Below are positions 51,739-60,184 of a DNA stretch of 64,000 bases, piece after piece. Source of the DNA: Bryobacterales bacterium (lineage in GTDB: Bacteria > Acidobacteriota > Terriglobia > Bryobacterales > Bryobacteraceae). Position numbers and translations under genes: made by a program. The stretch's first letter is position 1. Each line of letters starts with the position of its first letter. The notes below the pieces were generated by a model, which was not told the origin of the DNA, made no database searches, and worked only from the letters and a program-made list of their open reading frames with translations. The stretch spans positions 1 through 64,000 of the forward strand of contig JADZBH010000004.1 of NCBI GenBank assembly GCA_020852175.1, written 5' to 3'.

Positions 51739-53037
51739 ATGTCGAGAGCGATTCTCTGTCTCTTCGCCGCCATGTTCGCGGTACTGGGTTATGCGCAACT
51801 GGACGGCTCCTACACGCTGCCGCTCGAGGACGAGTCGATCAACTATGCCAAGGCGCCGGTGACCGACCGTGTCTACAAGTTGAAGCTTGAGATCGAGAGC
51901 GGCAAACGCAAGCTCGACTACGATCCCGACCTCGGCTACCTCCCCTCGCTCCTAAAGACTCTGCGCATACCGGTGAGTTCGCAGATACTGGTGTTCTCGA
52001 AGACCAGTTTTCAGGCCCCTCGCATCGCTCCCCGAACGCCGCGCGCCATCTATTTCGACGACGATGTCTCGGTGGGTATCGTCCGGGGCGGCGACGTTCT
52101 GGAACTGGCGGCGCTGGACCCGCAACAGGGCACCATCTTCTATACGGTTGACCAGGAACCCGGCGGCAGCCCGCTGATCATGCGCCGCGACGATTGTCTC
52201 CAGTGCCACCTCTCCGGCCGCACCGCCGGCATACCCGGCATCATGGTCCGCAGCATCTACCCCGACTCCACCGGCATGCCGCTGTTCCAGGCCGGCGGCT
52301 TCGTCACGGACCATCGCAGCCCGCTCAAGGAACGCTGGGGCGGATGGTACGTCACCGGCAAGAATGGGACCCAAACGCACATGGGCAACTCGGTTTCCCG
52401 CAGCCGCCAGGACCCCGACTTCGATTTCGCGCCCGGCCAGAACATGCTGAAGCTTGACCGCTTCTTCGACACCGGCACCTACCTTTCGCCGCACAGCGAC
52501 ATCGTGTCGCTCATGGTGCTCGAACACCAGACACGCGCGCAGAACCTGCTTACCCGCGTGAACTGGGAGGTTCGCATGGCGCTTCGCCAGCAGGCAGCCA
52601 TGAACGAGATGCTGAAGAAACCCGCCGCCGAGTTCTCCGAATCCACGCAGCGCCGCGTCCGCAACCTCGCCGAGTACCTGGTCGAGTACCTCTTGATGAA
52701 GGACGAAACGCCTCTCACCGGACCCATAGAAGGCACTTCCGGTTTCACCGAGGAATTCAGCGCCCTCGGACCGCGCGACCCCAAGGGCCGCAGCCTGCGC
52801 CAGTTCGATCTGAAGACGCGTCTGTTCCGCTACCCGCTGAGCTACATGATCTACTCGGAAGCCTTCGACGGACTGCCCGCCCCCGTCAAGGCGCAGGCCT
52901 ACGAACGCCTGTACGAGATCCTCACCGGGCGCGACCGCACGCCCGCCTTCGCGCACCTGAGCAATGCCGACCGAAAAGCCATCCTGGAAATCCTGCGCGC
53001 CACCAAGAAGGGCCTGCCCGCCGTTTTCGGCGGGTGA
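51739..53037 (+). CDS. Secreted monoheme cytochrome-like protein of unknown function
   Basis: A 432-residue exported protein (signal SRAILCLFAAMFAVLGYAQ) with one CxxCH heme motif (RRDDCLQCHLSGRTAGIPG, near residue 155). The surrounding segments (YFDDDVSVGIVRGGDVLELAALDPQQGTIFYT before it; MVRSIYPDSTGMPLF and WGGWYVTG after it) form a large domain I recognise only as a conserved protein of Acidobacteria and Planctomycetes without assigned function. The second half is helical. It is likely a periplasmic redox protein. AAGGAACC precedes the ATG. Confidence 0.8.
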   Translation: MSRAILCLFAAMFAVLGYAQLDGSYTLPLEDESINYAKAPVTDRVYKLKLEIESGKRKLDYDPDLGYLPSLLKTLRIPVSSQILVFSKTSFQAPRIAPRTPRAIYFDDDVSVGIVRGGDVLELAALDPQQGTIFYTVDQEPGGSPLIMRRDDCLQCHLSGRTAGIPGIMVRSIYPDSTGMPLFQAGGFVTDHRSPLKERWGGWYVTGKNGTQTHMGNSVSRSRQDPDFDFAPGQNMLKLDRFFDTGTYLSPHSDIVSLMVLEHQTRAQNLLTRVNWEVRMALRQQAAMNEMLKKPAAEFSESTQRRVRNLAEYLVEYLLMKDETPLTGPIEGTSGFTEEFSALGPRDPKGRSLRQFDLKTRLFRYPLSYMIYSEAFDGLPAPVKAQAYERLYEILTGRDRTPAFAHLSNADRKAILEILRATKKGLPAVFGG

Positions 53038-53084
53038 TCCTGTTTGCACATCCGCACCCGGCTGTGATCTAGTAGACATCTGCC

Positions 53085-54278
53085 ATGATCTCGCGCCGCC
53101 AAGCCGCGCGTGCGCTCGTCTCACTGTTCGGCGCGGCTCCCTTCCTTCACTCCCAAGGGCCCATCCCGTTTGACCCGGCGGCCATCGACTGGAACGATCC
53201 TCTCTACGGCCCCGTCAGCGTGATGGACTTCGCCGCCGTGGCAAGAACCAGGCTCGATCCGCTTGCCTGGGACTATCTCGAAGGCGGCAGCGAGGACGAA
53301 CTTACGCTGCGCGAGAACCTCTCGGCCTACGGCAACTGGATCATCAGGCCGCGGATGCTTACCGACGTGCACAAGATCGACACGTCGCTCGAACTCCTCG
53401 GCGCGAAACTCGACTACCCCATCCTGCTGGATCCCGCCGGAGGCAAGAACTGCTTCCATCAGGCCGGCGAACTCGCCGTTTCGCGCGCCGCCGCCAACGC
53501 GCGCGCTCTTCACATCACCAATGGCGGCATCGACGACCTCATCGACTCGGGCGCCGCGCCAACCTTCTGGCAACTCACCACCGGCGGCCAGCTTCTCAAC
53601 GCGGCCACCATGCGCGCCTTCGTGAAGCGCCTGGAAGCGCAAGGCTGCCGCGGCATCTGTTTCACGGTTGACATCATGCACGTCTCCAAACGGGAACGCG
53701 AGATGCGCAACAAACTGGAACGGTCCTGGTGCGAAACCGGCATCCCCGCCCGCCAAGGCACGGGCCGGCTTCCAACGGCCAGGAATCCCTGGCGCGCCGG
53801 TGTGTGGCCTTCGCGGCCGCAGCCAACGCCGACATGGGAAACCTTGAGCGAACTCTGCTCGATGACCAAGCTCCCCGTCATCGTGAAGGGTATCATGACG
53901 GCCGAGGACGGCGACCGCTGCGTGAAACACGGCGCCAGGGCGGTGATCGTTTCAAACCACGGCGCGCGCCAACTCGATCAGGTCGGCGCCACCATCGAGG
54001 CTCTGCCGGAGGTGTCGGCCGCCGTCAATGGCCGGATTCCCGTCCTGCTCGACGGCGGCATCCGCCGGGGCACGGACATTCTGAAGGCCCTGGCCCTCGG
54101 CGCCAAGGCCGTGTGCGTCGCTCGGCCCTATCTGTACGGTCTTACCGCCTTTGGCCAGCGCGGCGTCGAACGTGTCCTGCAAATCCTGAAATCGGAACTG
54201 GCCCTCTCCATGGGCCTGGCCGGAGTTGCCAACCTGGCCGCCATCGACCCGTCGCTGGTGCGCCGCAAAATGAGGTAA
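53085..54278 (+). CDS. Tat-exported FMN-dependent alpha-hydroxyacid oxidase/dehydrogenase
   Basis: The 397-residue protein begins with a Tat-like signal (ISRRQAARALVSLFGAAPF). The TIM-barrel FMN enzyme follows: LAWDYLEGGSEDELTLRENL, ICFTVDIMHVSKRERE, LPVIVKGIMTAEDG (FMN-contacting Lys), VIVSNHGARQLD (active-site His followed by the substrate Arg) and VLLDGGIRRGTDILKALALGAKAV. It would oxidise a lactate- or glycolate-type L-2-hydroxyacid. Oxidases of this group are usually cytoplasmic or peroxisomal, so export is notable. The neighbouring multiheme cytochromes are possible electron acceptors. It is followed after 4 bases by a propeller gene. Confidence 0.9.
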   Translation: MISRRQAARALVSLFGAAPFLHSQGPIPFDPAAIDWNDPLYGPVSVMDFAAVARTRLDPLAWDYLEGGSEDELTLRENLSAYGNWIIRPRMLTDVHKIDTSLELLGAKLDYPILLDPAGGKNCFHQAGELAVSRAAANARALHITNGGIDDLIDSGAAPTFWQLTTGGQLLNAATMRAFVKRLEAQGCRGICFTVDIMHVSKREREMRNKLERSWCETGIPARQGTGRLPTARNPWRAGVWPSRPQPTPTWETLSELCSMTKLPVIVKGIMTAEDGDRCVKHGARAVIVSNHGARQLDQVGATIEALPEVSAAVNGRIPVLLDGGIRRGTDILKALALGAKAVCVARPYLYGLTAFGQRGVERVLQILKSELALSMGLAGVANLAAIDPSLVRRKMR

Positions 54279-54282
54279 TGCC

Positions 54283-55065
54283 ATGTTGAACCGCCGTTCG
54301 TTTTTCACGCTGCCGGTGCTCGCCGCAAGCGCCGTGCGCGCCCGCGCCGCCGAGCCCAAGCGCCACACCGCCCGCGTCACGAAGCTTTTCCGTTCGCCTG
54401 ACGGCAATCCGAACGCGCTCGAAACCGTGCCCGAAGGCTTCTGGCTCGGCGAACAGATCACCGACAACGCCTACCTGCTGAACCACGAAGGCAAGGTGCT
54501 CCGCAAAGTCCCCACCGAATCCTCCAACACCAGCGGCATCGCCTATGGCGGCGGATACCTCTGGATGGGCGCCAACGGCAAGACGCAGTGGCGCACACCC
54601 CGCCCCACCGACGCCACCACCGGCGAGGTGGTCAAGGCCGATCCGCGCACCGGCAAGACCATCGCCCGCTATCCGATTCCCGGCGGCGGCGGCGTGCATG
54701 GCCTCGAGTTCGCTGACGGCAAACTCTGGATCACCTCGCTTAAGATCCAGAAGCTCTCCGTCGTCGATCCCAAGGATTTCTCGCTCGTTCATCAGATTCC
54801 CCTTCATCTCGGCCGCGCGCACGGCCTCGGCTGGGATCACGACATCATCTGGTGCATGCACTCCAACGAGCGCCAGATTCACAAGCTCAGCGTCAAGGAC
54901 GGCACGTTGCTGGAGATCGTGCAACTCGGGGCCAACGATCCCGACCCGCACGGCATGTGCCTTTCCGGGGGCAAGCTGTACTATTGCGATGCCGGCATCG
55001 CCCCTACCGGCAAGAACAACGCAAGCCCGCACGCGGGATGGGTTTGCCGCATCGATATCGTCTGA
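54283..55065 (+). CDS. Exported beta-propeller protein (virginiamycin-B-lyase / SMP-30-like)
   Basis: The 260-residue protein begins with MLNRRSFFTLPVLAASAVRARA, a Tat-like signal. Repeated propeller blades are visible: PEGFWLGEQITDNAYLLNHEG, TSGIAYGGGYLWMGANGKT, GVHGLEFADGKLWITSL, HGLGWDHDIIWCMHSNE and DPHGMCLSGGKLYYCDAG. This is the NHL/SGL-type propeller used by lactonases and by Vgb-like lyases. No catalytic residue set is obvious. The stop codon overlaps the next gene's ATG as TGATG, so it belongs to the same operon as the FMN enzyme and the tetraheme protein. Confidence 0.85.
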   Translation: MLNRRSFFTLPVLAASAVRARAAEPKRHTARVTKLFRSPDGNPNALETVPEGFWLGEQITDNAYLLNHEGKVLRKVPTESSNTSGIAYGGGYLWMGANGKTQWRTPRPTDATTGEVVKADPRTGKTIARYPIPGGGGVHGLEFADGKLWITSLKIQKLSVVDPKDFSLVHQIPLHLGRAHGLGWDHDIIWCMHSNERQIHKLSVKDGTLLEIVQLGANDPDPHGMCLSGGKLYYCDAGIAPTGKNNASPHAGWVCRIDIV

Positions 55066-55607
55066 TGCGCACCTTTCTGTTGTGCGCGCTCGCAGCACCG
55101 CTCGCCGCCGAAAGCCTGATCCTGGCGCCAGCGGATCAAACCGCGGTTCCGGCGGAGGTGCGCCTCATCGCGCGCCACCTGGGCAAGCCCGAGTTCCTGG
55201 TCGACGGCAAACCTCTCGCCGCCGAATCGCCGCTCGCGGGCGTTCTCCATCTCACCGTCACGCTCGCGCCTGGCCCGCATGAAATCGCGCTCGATGGCGG
55301 CCCGCGCATCCGGGTCCACAGCGGCCCCGGCGCTCCCGCCGCCTGGCAACCCTTTCGCGCCCACCCGCCCGGCGGCGCCCCCTGCACGGCTTGCCACGCC
55401 GTGAGGAACGGAGAATGGAGCTTCGCCAGGGCCTCGCTCGTCGGCGTGTGCTTCGCCTGCCATGACCGCGCGGCCTTCCCCAAGGCGCACACGCACGAAC
55501 CCGGCATCGTACCCGACTGCCAGATGTGCCATTCTCCACACGGCTCCGTCAAGGCCCGCCATCTGAAACTCGAACGGGAAGCCGCCTGCAAGCTGTGCCA
55601 TAACTAA
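55065..55607 (+). CDS. Secreted tetraheme c-type cytochrome with N-terminal beta-domain
   Basis: The track start is upstream; the ATG at 55065 overlaps the previous stop (TGATG) and opens a short signal (MRTFLLCALAAPLAAES), giving 180 residues. An N-terminal Ig-like beta-domain (LILAPADQTAVPAEVRLIARH) is followed by four CxxCH motifs: CTACH, CFACH, CQMCH and CKLCH, the last right at the C-terminus. The spacing resembles doubled-CxxCH / NapC-like periplasmic cytochromes. With the FMN hydroxyacid enzyme in the same operon it may carry electrons from that enzyme. Confidence 0.9.
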   Translation: MRTFLLCALAAPLAAESLILAPADQTAVPAEVRLIARHLGKPEFLVDGKPLAAESPLAGVLHLTVTLAPGPHEIALDGGPRIRVHSGPGAPAAWQPFRAHPPGGAPCTACHAVRNGEWSFARASLVGVCFACHDRAAFPKAHTHEPGIVPDCQMCHSPHGSVKARHLKLEREAACKLCHN

Positions 55608-55616
55608 ACGAGACTC

Positions 55617-56561
55617 ATGAAAATCGTCATTCTCGATGGATACTGCCTGAATCCCGGCGATCTCTCCTGGGATGGATTGCGCGCGCTGGGCGAGGTCACC
55701 GTCCACGACCGCACGGCCGCCGCGGACACCGCCTCGCGGCTGGACGGCGCGGAAATCGTCTTCACGAACAAGACGGCGCTCACCGCCGGGGTCTTCGACG
55801 CAGCGCCCACGCTCCGGTACGCCGGCGTGCTCGCCACCGGCTACAACATTGTCGACGTGGCCGCTGCGCGCGCCCGCGGCATCACCGTCACGAACATCCC
55901 CACCTATGGAACGGCCTCCGTCGCGCAGCACGCCTTCGCACTGCTGCTCGAACTTACGCAACACGTGGGCCTGCACGATCAGGCCGTGCGCAACGGCGAA
56001 TGGTCGCGCAGCCCCGACTGGTGCTTTTCCAAGACACCCCTCATCGAACTCGCCGGCAAGACGCTCGGAATCGTCGGTTATGGCCGCATCGGCCGCGCCA
56101 CCGCCGCCATCGGACGCGCCTTTGGCATGCGCATCCTCGCCGCCGATGCCCTGGAAAACGGCACGGATGCCGAGTGGCGCTCCATCGACGGCCTGTTACG
56201 GGAGTCCGACGCCGTCAGCCTCCACTGCCCGCTCACGCCTGAAACCACCGGCCTCATGAATGCCGCGCGCCTGCGGCTGATGAAGCCCGCGGCCTTCCTG
56301 CTGAACACCTCGCGCGGACCGCTCATCGTGAATCAGGATCTCGCCGATGCGCTCAACGCGGGCGTCATCGCCGGCGCCGGGCTCGACGTGCTCGACTTCG
56401 AACCGCCCCAACAGGGCAACCCGCTCATCGGGGCGAAAAACTGCATCGTCACGCCGCACATGGCCTGGGCCACGAAGGAAGCCCGGGCGCGGCTCATGGA
56501 CATCGCCGTGGGCAACCTGCGCGCCTTCCTGGCAGGCGCGCCCGCGAACGTGGTCTCCTAG
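55617..56561 (+). CDS. D-2-hydroxyacid dehydrogenase (NAD-dependent, glycerate/hydroxypyruvate reductase-like)
   Basis: A 314-residue cytoplasmic enzyme with the family landmarks LRYAGVLATGYNIVDVAAARARGITVTN, LAGKTLGIVGYGRIGRATAAIGRAFGM (NAD fold), SLHCPLTPETTGLMNAARLRLMKP, LNTSRGPLIV (Arg), LDVLDFEPP (Glu) and IVTPHMAWAT (His). The type matches glycerate dehydrogenase / hydroxypyruvate reductase. It starts 9 bases after the tetraheme gene and would reduce or oxidise the 2-oxo/2-hydroxy acid pair handled outside the cell by the FMN enzyme; that link is inference. Its TAG stop interlocks (CTAG) with the convergent gene. Confidence 0.93.
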   Translation: MKIVILDGYCLNPGDLSWDGLRALGEVTVHDRTAAADTASRLDGAEIVFTNKTALTAGVFDAAPTLRYAGVLATGYNIVDVAAARARGITVTNIPTYGTASVAQHAFALLLELTQHVGLHDQAVRNGEWSRSPDWCFSKTPLIELAGKTLGIVGYGRIGRATAAIGRAFGMRILAADALENGTDAEWRSIDGLLRESDAVSLHCPLTPETTGLMNAARLRLMKPAAFLLNTSRGPLIVNQDLADALNAGVIAGAGLDVLDFEPPQQGNPLIGAKNCIVTPHMAWATKEARARLMDIAVGNLRAFLAGAPANVVS

Positions 56562-57505
56562 CGCAGTTTCATGGGAGCCCCGCCGTGCGTCTTGCTCCGC
56601 TCGGCCGCGTCCATGAACGCGAACATTTCCAGGGTCTCCTCGTTCGGCACCGGCACAACGCCAGTCTGGAAGAATTTCACGATCTCGCGCAGCATGGGCA
56701 CATAGCTGCTCCGGGTCTTCGCACCGCTCGGCGACACGGACTTCGCCCGGAACACGACGCCGCCGAACTCCGAATACGGACGGATCGTCCGTACCGTGCC
56801 GATCTTGCCGCCCTTCCACTTCGCAGTCACCTCGTCGGAGTCTGGCGTCGATACCATCGTCACCTCCTCCGCGCCCGGTCCCAGCAGCGTGTAAAGTATC
56901 TCCACCGCGTGAATGCCGTACCACGTCAGGCTCAGCTTGTGATGCTCCTCGACCGGTCCCGGACCCCATACGATCACGCCCGTCATGTCCGGCGCCTTCA
57001 TGTCCACGGCCACCTCGCCGTAACGCAGCGACGACGTGCTGAACCATTTCACGCGGGCCGCCTTCAACACACGGGCAATCTCCCGCGCGTCTTCCAGCGT
57101 GCTCGCCAGGGGCTTGTCGATGAACATCGGCTTGCCGCACTTGGCCGCTTCCCTGGCCTGCGGCAGGTGCGCCCGCCCGTCCACGCTTTCCAGCAGAATC
57201 GCGTCCACCTTGCCGCACAGCGCGCCAATGGAAGGCACGATCTCCACGCCCCACTTCCCGCTCAACTCCTTCGCGAATCCCTCCACACGGTTGGCCGACG
57301 ATTCCACGTCCGGGCTCCCGCCCTTGAACGCGGCGACGACCTTCGCCCCCGCTATGTGATCGGCGTTCGACGGGTCGTTCAGCACCTTGGTGAACGCGAT
57401 GACGTGCGAGGTATCCGTGCCGATGAAGCCCAATTTCAAGTCGGCGGAAAAACAGAGCGGCGCCGCCAGCAGCGGCCAAAGCAGACGGAAGGACATGAAT
57501 CGCAT
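56558..57505 (-). CDS. Exported Gfo/Idh/MocA-family oxidoreductase (short form)
   Basis: The ORF track extends to 58981, but the real protein begins at the ATG at 57505 (or MSFRLLW at 57496), giving about 315 residues. The signal peptide is RLLWPLLAAPLCFSA. LKLGFIGTDTSHVIAFTKVLND is a diverged NAD(P) motif with T and S in place of the usual G-rich loop. FIDKPLASTLEDA keeps the K of the EKP motif. The C-terminal domain (MTGVIVWGPGPVEEHHKLSLTWYGIHAVEILYTLLG) has the typical beta-sheet. It is divergent from recG, with only 30 bases between the two starts. Confidence 0.86.
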   Translation of the reverse strand: MRFMSFRLLWPLLAAPLCFSADLKLGFIGTDTSHVIAFTKVLNDPSNADHIAGAKVVAAFKGGSPDVESSANRVEGFAKELSGKWGVEIVPSIGALCGKVDAILLESVDGRAHLPQAREAAKCGKPMFIDKPLASTLEDAREIARVLKAARVKWFSTSSLRYGEVAVDMKAPDMTGVIVWGPGPVEEHHKLSLTWYGIHAVEILYTLLGPGAEEVTMVSTPDSDEVTAKWKGGKIGTVRTIRPYSEFGGVVFRAKSVSPSGAKTRSSYVPMLREIVKFFQTGVVPVPNEETLEMFAFMDAAERSKTHGGAPMKLR

Positions 57506-57535
57506 TGTACACTCATAGGTTCGGGCTAACCCATT

Positions 57536-59644
57536 TTGGATTTCTCCACCCCTTTGATGTACGTGAAAGGCGTTGGGCCGGCGCGGGCGGCGGTTCTCGA
57601 AACCAAGGGACTCCACACCGTGGGCGACCTGCTCTCCTACGCGCCCTTCCGCTACGAAGACCGCAGCAACGTCAAGTCCATCGGCTCGCTGGCGCCGGGC
57701 GAGATGGCCACCGTGCTGGCGCGTATCCACTCGGCCACCACGCTCCGCATCGGACGCTACTCCAAGCGTCCGGGAGGCATGTTCGAGGCCGTGCTCACCG
57801 ACAATTCCGGCGGCCGCCTTGCCGCCAAGTGGTTCAACGGCTCCTTCCTCGCCAACATCCTCGTACCCGGCATGACGCTCGCCGTCTACGGCAGGATCGA
57901 AACCGAAAGCCCGATGAACCGGCTCGTGATGCTGCATCCGGAGTTCGAAATCCTTCCCGAGGACGACGACGAAGGCGACGCCTCGCTCCACACCGGCCGC
58001 ATCGTGCCCATCTACGAGGCGATCGGCAAGATCTCCACCAAGGTGCTGCGCCTGCTCACGCACCGCGCCCTGGAACGCGCCGCCATTCCGGAGGACCCGC
58101 TGCCGGAAACCATCCGAGCCCGGCTGGATCTCGCCTCCCTGCGCGAAGCGCTCCACGGGATCCACTTCCCCGAGTCCGGTTCCGATGTCCGCGTCTGGAA
58201 CGGCTTCCGCAGCCCCGGCCACCAGCGCCTCATCTTCGAGGAGTTCTTCTGGCTCGAATGCGGCCTCGCTTTCAAACGCGACCAGGCGCGCCGCGCCGAC
58301 GGCATCCGCTTTGCACTCACAGACAGCATCCGGAAGAAGCTGAAACAGATGTTGCCCTTCAAACCCACCGCCGCGCAGAAGCGCGTGCTTGGCGAAATCG
58401 CCCAGGACATGGCCGCGCCGCAGCCCATGAACCGGCTCCTGCAGGGCGACGTGGGCAGCGGCAAGACTCTCGTCGCCGCGGAGGCCGCCGTCATCGCCAT
58501 CGAGAACGGCTACCAGTGCGTGCTGCTGGCGCCCACGGAAATCCTGGCCGCGCAGCACCACCTTGCCTTCAAGAAGCTCTTCGGCAAGCTCGGCTATCCC
58601 GTCATTCTCCTCACCGGATCGCAATCGCCGAAGGAGAAGGCCACGCTCAAGCGCATGATCGCCGAGGGCATCGTGAAGATGGTCATCGGCACGCACGCCG
58701 TTCTCACCGGGGACGTCGAGTTCCACAAACTCGGACTGGCCGTCGTGGACGAGCAACACCGCTTCGGGGTGATGCAACGCCTGAAGCTCTTTGAAAAGGG
58801 CGTCCACCCGGACGTGCTCGTCATGACCGCCACGCCCATTCCGCGCACCCTCGCCCTGACCATCTACGGCGATCTCGACACCTCCCTCATCGACGAGCTG
58901 CCTCCGGGCCGTAAACCGATTCAGACGATTCATGTTCCCGAGCCCAAGATCGCCAAGGCCTGGGCGCTCGTCCGCGACCAATTACGCCAGGGCCGCCAGG
59001 CCTATGTCGTCTATCCCGTCATCGAGGAGGCCGAAACGGTCTCCATGAAAGCCGCGCAGAAGATGCATGAGCATCTCTCCACGGTCGAGTTCCCCGGTTA
59101 CAAGGTCGGCTTGCTTCATGGAAAGCTCCCGGCCGGGGAGAGGGAACGCGTGATGGATCTCTTCCAGCAGGGCGGAATCGACATCCTCGTTTCCACCACC
59201 GTCATCGAGGTTGGCGTCGATGTGCCCAACGCCTCGGTCATGGTCATCGAACACGCGGAACGCTTTGGCCTCGCGCAATTGCACCAGTTGCGCGGCCGCG
59301 TCGGCAGGGGCGCCTCGCAAAGCTACTGCGTGCTGGTGACCAGTTCGCTCGGCGACCCGGCACGGGAGCGCATCCGCACCATGGTCGACTCCAACGACGG
59401 CTTCCACATCGCCGAAATGGACCTGCGCCTGCGCGGTCCCGGCGAATTCTTCGGCACGAAGCAAAGCGGCCTGCCGACGCTCCGCATCGCCAATCTCATC
59501 CGCGACCGCGACCTGCTCGAACTGGCTCGCGCCGAGGCGCAGGCCTTCATCGCCTCGCCCCCGACCGAGGAGGAGCGCAAGCGCGCGCTGACGCACATTC
59601 GCGAACACTGGCAACGCCGTTATGGCCTGGTTCAGGTAGGTTAA
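57536..59644 (+). CDS. recG: ATP-dependent DNA helicase RecG
   Basis: RecG remodels stalled replication forks and Holliday junctions. The 702-residue protein starts at TTG 57536 (MDFSTPLMYVKGVGPARAA), which matches the usual LxTPxxxVKGVGP beginning; an ATG at 57557 would cut the first motif. Domains: the wedge/OB region (PMNRLVMLHPEFEIL), helicase motif I LLQGDVGSGKTLVAAEAA, motif Ia LAPTEILAAQHH, the DEQHRFGV motif II, motif III VMTATPIPRTLALTIYGD, motif V VSTTVIEVGVDVPNA and VI QLRGRVGRG. The C-terminal TRG-type hairpin (FGTKQSGLPTLRIANL) is intact. A 1-base gap leads to rsmD. Confidence 0.97.
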   Translation: MDFSTPLMYVKGVGPARAAVLETKGLHTVGDLLSYAPFRYEDRSNVKSIGSLAPGEMATVLARIHSATTLRIGRYSKRPGGMFEAVLTDNSGGRLAAKWFNGSFLANILVPGMTLAVYGRIETESPMNRLVMLHPEFEILPEDDDEGDASLHTGRIVPIYEAIGKISTKVLRLLTHRALERAAIPEDPLPETIRARLDLASLREALHGIHFPESGSDVRVWNGFRSPGHQRLIFEEFFWLECGLAFKRDQARRADGIRFALTDSIRKKLKQMLPFKPTAAQKRVLGEIAQDMAAPQPMNRLLQGDVGSGKTLVAAEAAVIAIENGYQCVLLAPTEILAAQHHLAFKKLFGKLGYPVILLTGSQSPKEKATLKRMIAEGIVKMVIGTHAVLTGDVEFHKLGLAVVDEQHRFGVMQRLKLFEKGVHPDVLVMTATPIPRTLALTIYGDLDTSLIDELPPGRKPIQTIHVPEPKIAKAWALVRDQLRQGRQAYVVYPVIEEAETVSMKAAQKMHEHLSTVEFPGYKVGLLHGKLPAGERERVMDLFQQGGIDILVSTTVIEVGVDVPNASVMVIEHAERFGLAQLHQLRGRVGRGASQSYCVLVTSSLGDPARERIRTMVDSNDGFHIAEMDLRLRGPGEFFGTKQSGLPTLRIANLIRDRDLLELARAEAQAFIASPPTEEERKRALTHIREHWQRRYGLVQVG

Positions 59645-59645
59645 T

Positions 59646-60179
59646 ATGCGCATCATCGCAGGCGAATTCCGCCGCCGTCTTCTAAAATCCCCCCCCGGCG
59701 CCGCCACGCGCCCCACGCCGGACCGCCTGCGCGAGGCTCTGTTCAACGTCCTGCAGGGACGCATCGAAGGCATCTCCTTCGCCGATGCCTACGCGGGCAC
59801 CGGAGCCGTGGGACTCGAAGCGCTCAGCCGCGGAGCCGGTCCGGTCATCCTCATCGAACGCTCGCGCGCCGCCATGCAGGTGATCAAGGACAACCTGAAC
59901 TCCCTCGGCGCGCTCGACCGCGTCCGCCTTATTCACGGCTCGGCCGCCACCTATCTCGCCGCGCAGCGCGCCGCGACCGTCTTTCTCGATCCTCCCTACA
60001 CCATGCCCGGCGAGTACGAACAAGCCTTCTCTCAACTGGAAAAATATCCGCCTTCGCTCGTCATCGCACAGCACGCCACGCGCCATGAACTGCCGGAGCG
60101 CTACCCCGGTTTCCGGCGCACCCGCATCCTGAGGCAGGGCGACAACAGCCTGAGCTTCTATGAACCGGCGGTAGAATAG
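59646..60179 (+). CDS. rsmD: 16S rRNA (guanine966-N2)-methyltransferase RsmD
   Basis: The 177-residue protein has MRIIAGEFRRRLLKSPPG at the start, TRPTPDRLREALFNVLQ, the SAM-binding loop ADAYAGTGAVGLEALSRGA, and VFLDPPYTMPG (the DPPY catalytic motif for N2 methylation of guanine). Size and motif order match E. coli RsmD (198 residues), which modifies G966 of 16S rRNA. It begins directly after recG and is followed after 5 bases by the PHP-domain gene. Confidence 0.96.
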   Translation: MRIIAGEFRRRLLKSPPGAATRPTPDRLREALFNVLQGRIEGISFADAYAGTGAVGLEALSRGAGPVILIERSRAAMQVIKDNLNSLGALDRVRLIHGSAATYLAAQRAATVFLDPPYTMPGEYEQAFSQLEKYPPSLVIAQHATRHELPERYPGFRRTRILRQGDNSLSFYEPAVE

Positions 60180-60184
60180 GCGCG

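Noticed and set aside
57506-58981. N-terminal extension of the minus-strand ORF 56558-58981
   Set aside because: It runs antisense through recG; the real protein starts at 57505 with a signal peptide.
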